64,000 bases of DNA from Candidatus Kapaibacterium sp. (GTDB lineage Bacteria > Bacteroidota > Ignavibacteria > Kapaibacteriales > UBA2268). Below the pieces are notes generated by a model. It was not told the origin of the DNA, did not search any database, and worked only from the letters and a program-made list of their open reading frames with translations. Below are positions 62,658 to 64,000 of this stretch, piece after piece (the stretch's first letter is position 1; every line of letters begins with the position of its first letter). Both the position numbers and the translations under genes were made by a program. The stretch is from positions 224,260 through 288,259 of the forward strand of contig CALHGZ010000005.1 of assembly GCA_938031175.1 (NCBI GenBank), in the 5' to 3' direction.

Positions 62658-63533
62658 ATGTTTATTTCTGGTTTTACATTTGTTCGTAATGCTGTTAAGT
62701 TTGATTATCCAATTATGGAATCAATAAAATCTGTTCTACCAATATGTGATGAATTTGTTGTTTTAGTCGGTAATTCAGAAGATAAAACCCTTGAATTAAT
62801 TAATAACATAAATTCACCGAAAATTAAAATAATTAATTCAATATGGAATGATAATCTTCGAAAAGGAGGCAAGGTTTTAGCTATTGAAACAAACAAAGCA
62901 TTTGCTTATATTTCTGACAAAGCTGACTGGGCATTTTATATTCAAGCTGATGAAATATTACACGAAAAATATTACGATAAAATTTATTATGAATTATCAA
63001 AATATCTGAATAATAAAAATGTTGACGGTTTTTTATTTGGATTCAGACATTTTTATGGTTCATACAATTATATTGTAAATTCTCAAAACTGGTATAGAAA
63101 TGAAATCAGAATTATAAGAAATTGCTCTAGAATTTATTCTTATAGAGATGCTCAAGGCTTTAGAAAAAATATTAATAAGAAATTACAGGTTAAAAAAATC
63201 GACGCTTTTATTTACCACTATGGATGGGTAAAAAATCCTATCAATCAGTTACAAAAACAATTAAATTTTAATAAACTATGGCATGAAGATGAATTCTGTA
63301 ATAATATTTTGGAGAAAGCGGAATTCGACTATGCACAAAATGTTGACTCACTTACTTACTTCGATGGAGTGCATCCAAGTGTAATGAATGAAAGAATAAA
63401 TAATATCAATTGGGATTTTACATTTCATAATAATTCTATTAAAATTAACTTATTAAAAAAAGCAAGAATATTGATTGAGAAATTATGTGGGTACAGAATA
63501 GGAGAGTACAAAAACTATAAGTTATTAAAATAA
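62658..63533 (+). CDS. family 2 glycosyltransferase
   Basis: A 291-residue cytoplasmic protein with a GT-A fold start (FISGFTFVRNAVKFDYPIME), DEFVVLVGNSEDKTLEL, and a DxD-like motif in WAFYIQADEILHE. Later segments (GFLFGFRHFYGSYNYIV, IDAFIYHYGWVK) match a group of GT2 proteins near surface-sugar genes. Donor and acceptor are unknown. A TAAATTTG element lies ~37 bases upstream of the ATG, but no matching -33 box is seen. Confidence 0.8.
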   Translation: MFISGFTFVRNAVKFDYPIMESIKSVLPICDEFVVLVGNSEDKTLELINNINSPKIKIINSIWNDNLRKGGKVLAIETNKAFAYISDKADWAFYIQADEILHEKYYDKIYYELSKYLNNKNVDGFLFGFRHFYGSYNYIVNSQNWYRNEIRIIRNCSRIYSYRDAQGFRKNINKKLQVKKIDAFIYHYGWVKNPINQLQKQLNFNKLWHEDEFCNNILEKAEFDYAQNVDSLTYFDGVHPSVMNERINNINWDFTFHNNSIKINLLKKARILIEKLCGYRIGEYKNYKLLK

Positions 63534-63620
63534 TTGAGTAAACACAAAAATTGACCTTTTAAAAATTTTATTTTTTTATTAATTTTGTAATCTTGATTAT
63601 TTATAAATTTGAGGTTTTTA

Positions 63621-63890
63621 ATGGCGCATCACAAATCAGCTTTAAAAAGAATACGACAAAACCGTAAAAGAAGGCTTTATAACCGAAGTAAAAAAAGATT
63701 GATCAAAGACGCAATGCGTCAAGTGAAACAGGCAACAAGCTACGAGGAAGGAATGGAAAAGTTGAGAAAAGCAATGAGTGTATTAGATCGTGTTTCATCT
63801 AAGGGGGTAATACATAAAAATAACGCAGCAAATAAAAAATCAGAACTTTCTAAACTAGTGCTAAGATTAAAAGAACAACAAAATGCCTAA
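63621..63890 (+). CDS. rpsT: 30S ribosomal protein S20
   Basis: An 89-residue basic protein: MAHHKSALKRIRQNRKRRLY at the N-terminus, then an LRKAMSVLDRVSSKGVIHKN segment and NNAANKKSELSKLV, all typical of S20. The ATG at 63621 follows GAGG; an in-frame TTG twelve bases upstream is not needed. TAATTTTG at 63580-63587 is a possible -7 element, but its TTG partner is 26 bases away. tRNA-Arg follows six bases after the stop. Confidence 0.96.
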   Translation: MAHHKSALKRIRQNRKRRLYNRSKKRLIKDAMRQVKQATSYEEGMEKLRKAMSVLDRVSSKGVIHKNNAANKKSELSKLVLRLKEQQNA

Positions 63891-63895
63891 ATAAT

Positions 63896-63969
63896 GCACC
63901 CGTAGCTCAACTGGATAGAGCATCTGACTACGGATCAGAAGGTTAGGGGTTCGAATCCCTTCGGGTGTG
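63896..63969 (+). tRNA. tRNA-Arg (anticodon ACG)
   Basis: A 74-nt cloverleaf: acceptor GCACCCG / CGGGTGT, D arm AGCTCAACTGGATAGAGC, anticodon stem TCTGA/TCAGA with loop CTACGGA (anticodon ACG, likely A34 to inosine), and T arm GGGGTTCGAATCCC. The discriminator is G and CCA is not encoded. It directly follows rpsT and may share its transcript. Confidence 0.97.
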
Positions 63970-64000
63970 CTGAACTATATCCCATCGTAGAATTGCAAAA

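Overview
The window is one continuous stretch of a strongly AT-rich bacterial chromosome (roughly two thirds A+T by eye). It has housekeeping genes, exported proteins and two tRNA genes, and no insertion sequence, phage module or CRISPR array. Several features point to the Bacteroidota/Chlorobiota (Ignavibacteria- or Kapabacteria-like) group: two exported repeat proteins with type IX secretion (T9SS) C-terminal sorting domains, TAnnTTTG-type promoter motifs, the long form of SecA, many TPR lipoproteins, and a full SUF cluster. The exact class is an inference.

Layout. 1-2.6 kb: tail of a degenerate histidine kinase, a small membrane protein and a TPR protein. 2.7-5.9 kb (minus): a Memo-family protein, a small membrane protein, DapD and agmatinase. 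6.0-9.8 kb: a Spy/CpxP-like periplasmic protein and SecA. 9.8-18.1 kb: an Rrf2/IscR-type regulator preceded by a 25-bp dyad, then sufB-C-D-S-U-sufT, a PaaE-like ferredoxin reductase, an A-type Fe-S carrier and Fe superoxide dismutase, closed by a terminator. 18.2-22.8 kb: folP, a TolB-like lipoprotein, an ECF sigma factor, an anti-sigma-like protein fused to an apparent outer-membrane barrel, and a DUF4397-like lipoprotein. 22.8-23.5 kb (minus): S18 and L31, both lacking the usual zinc-ligand cysteines, with an uncharacterised 58-residue basic protein. 23.5-26.3 kb: an exported TPR-CHAT protease-like protein. 26.4-29.7 kb: epimerase, SSF symporter, CDP-alcohol phosphatidyltransferase and DUF302, in overlapping order.

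29.7-36.6 kb: a metallopeptidase lipoprotein, an orphan 119-residue protein, an NTF2-like lipoprotein, an M20 peptidase and an OPT transporter. 36.7-40.9 kb: two tandem BNR-repeat T9SS cargo proteins. 40.9-46.2 kb (minus): the PrkA / SpoVR / YeaH stress trio. 46.3-50.6 kb (minus): UDP-galactopyranose mutase, a Wzx-type flippase and a GH57 enzyme. 50.6-53.5 kb: DUF3467, a TPR lipoprotein and RlpA. 53.7-58.4 kb (minus): a TMTC-like membrane protein, a 98-residue orphan, a TIR-PLP fusion protein and tRNA-Leu(UAA). 58.5-64 kb: a Trp/Tyr-rich lipoprotein, a FadL-like outer-membrane protein, MgtE, a family 2 glycosyltransferase, S20 and tRNA-Arg(ACG).

The most unusual items are (1) the 697-residue protein that appears to join a TIR domain to a fold-type II PLP enzyme, next to a tRNA gene; (2) the anti-sigma protein whose periplasmic half looks like an outer-membrane barrel, which could span the whole envelope; (3) the cysteine-less S18/L31 pair with its small partner; and (4) the exported CHAT-TPR protein. 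All functions are read from sequence motifs alone; no database search was possible.
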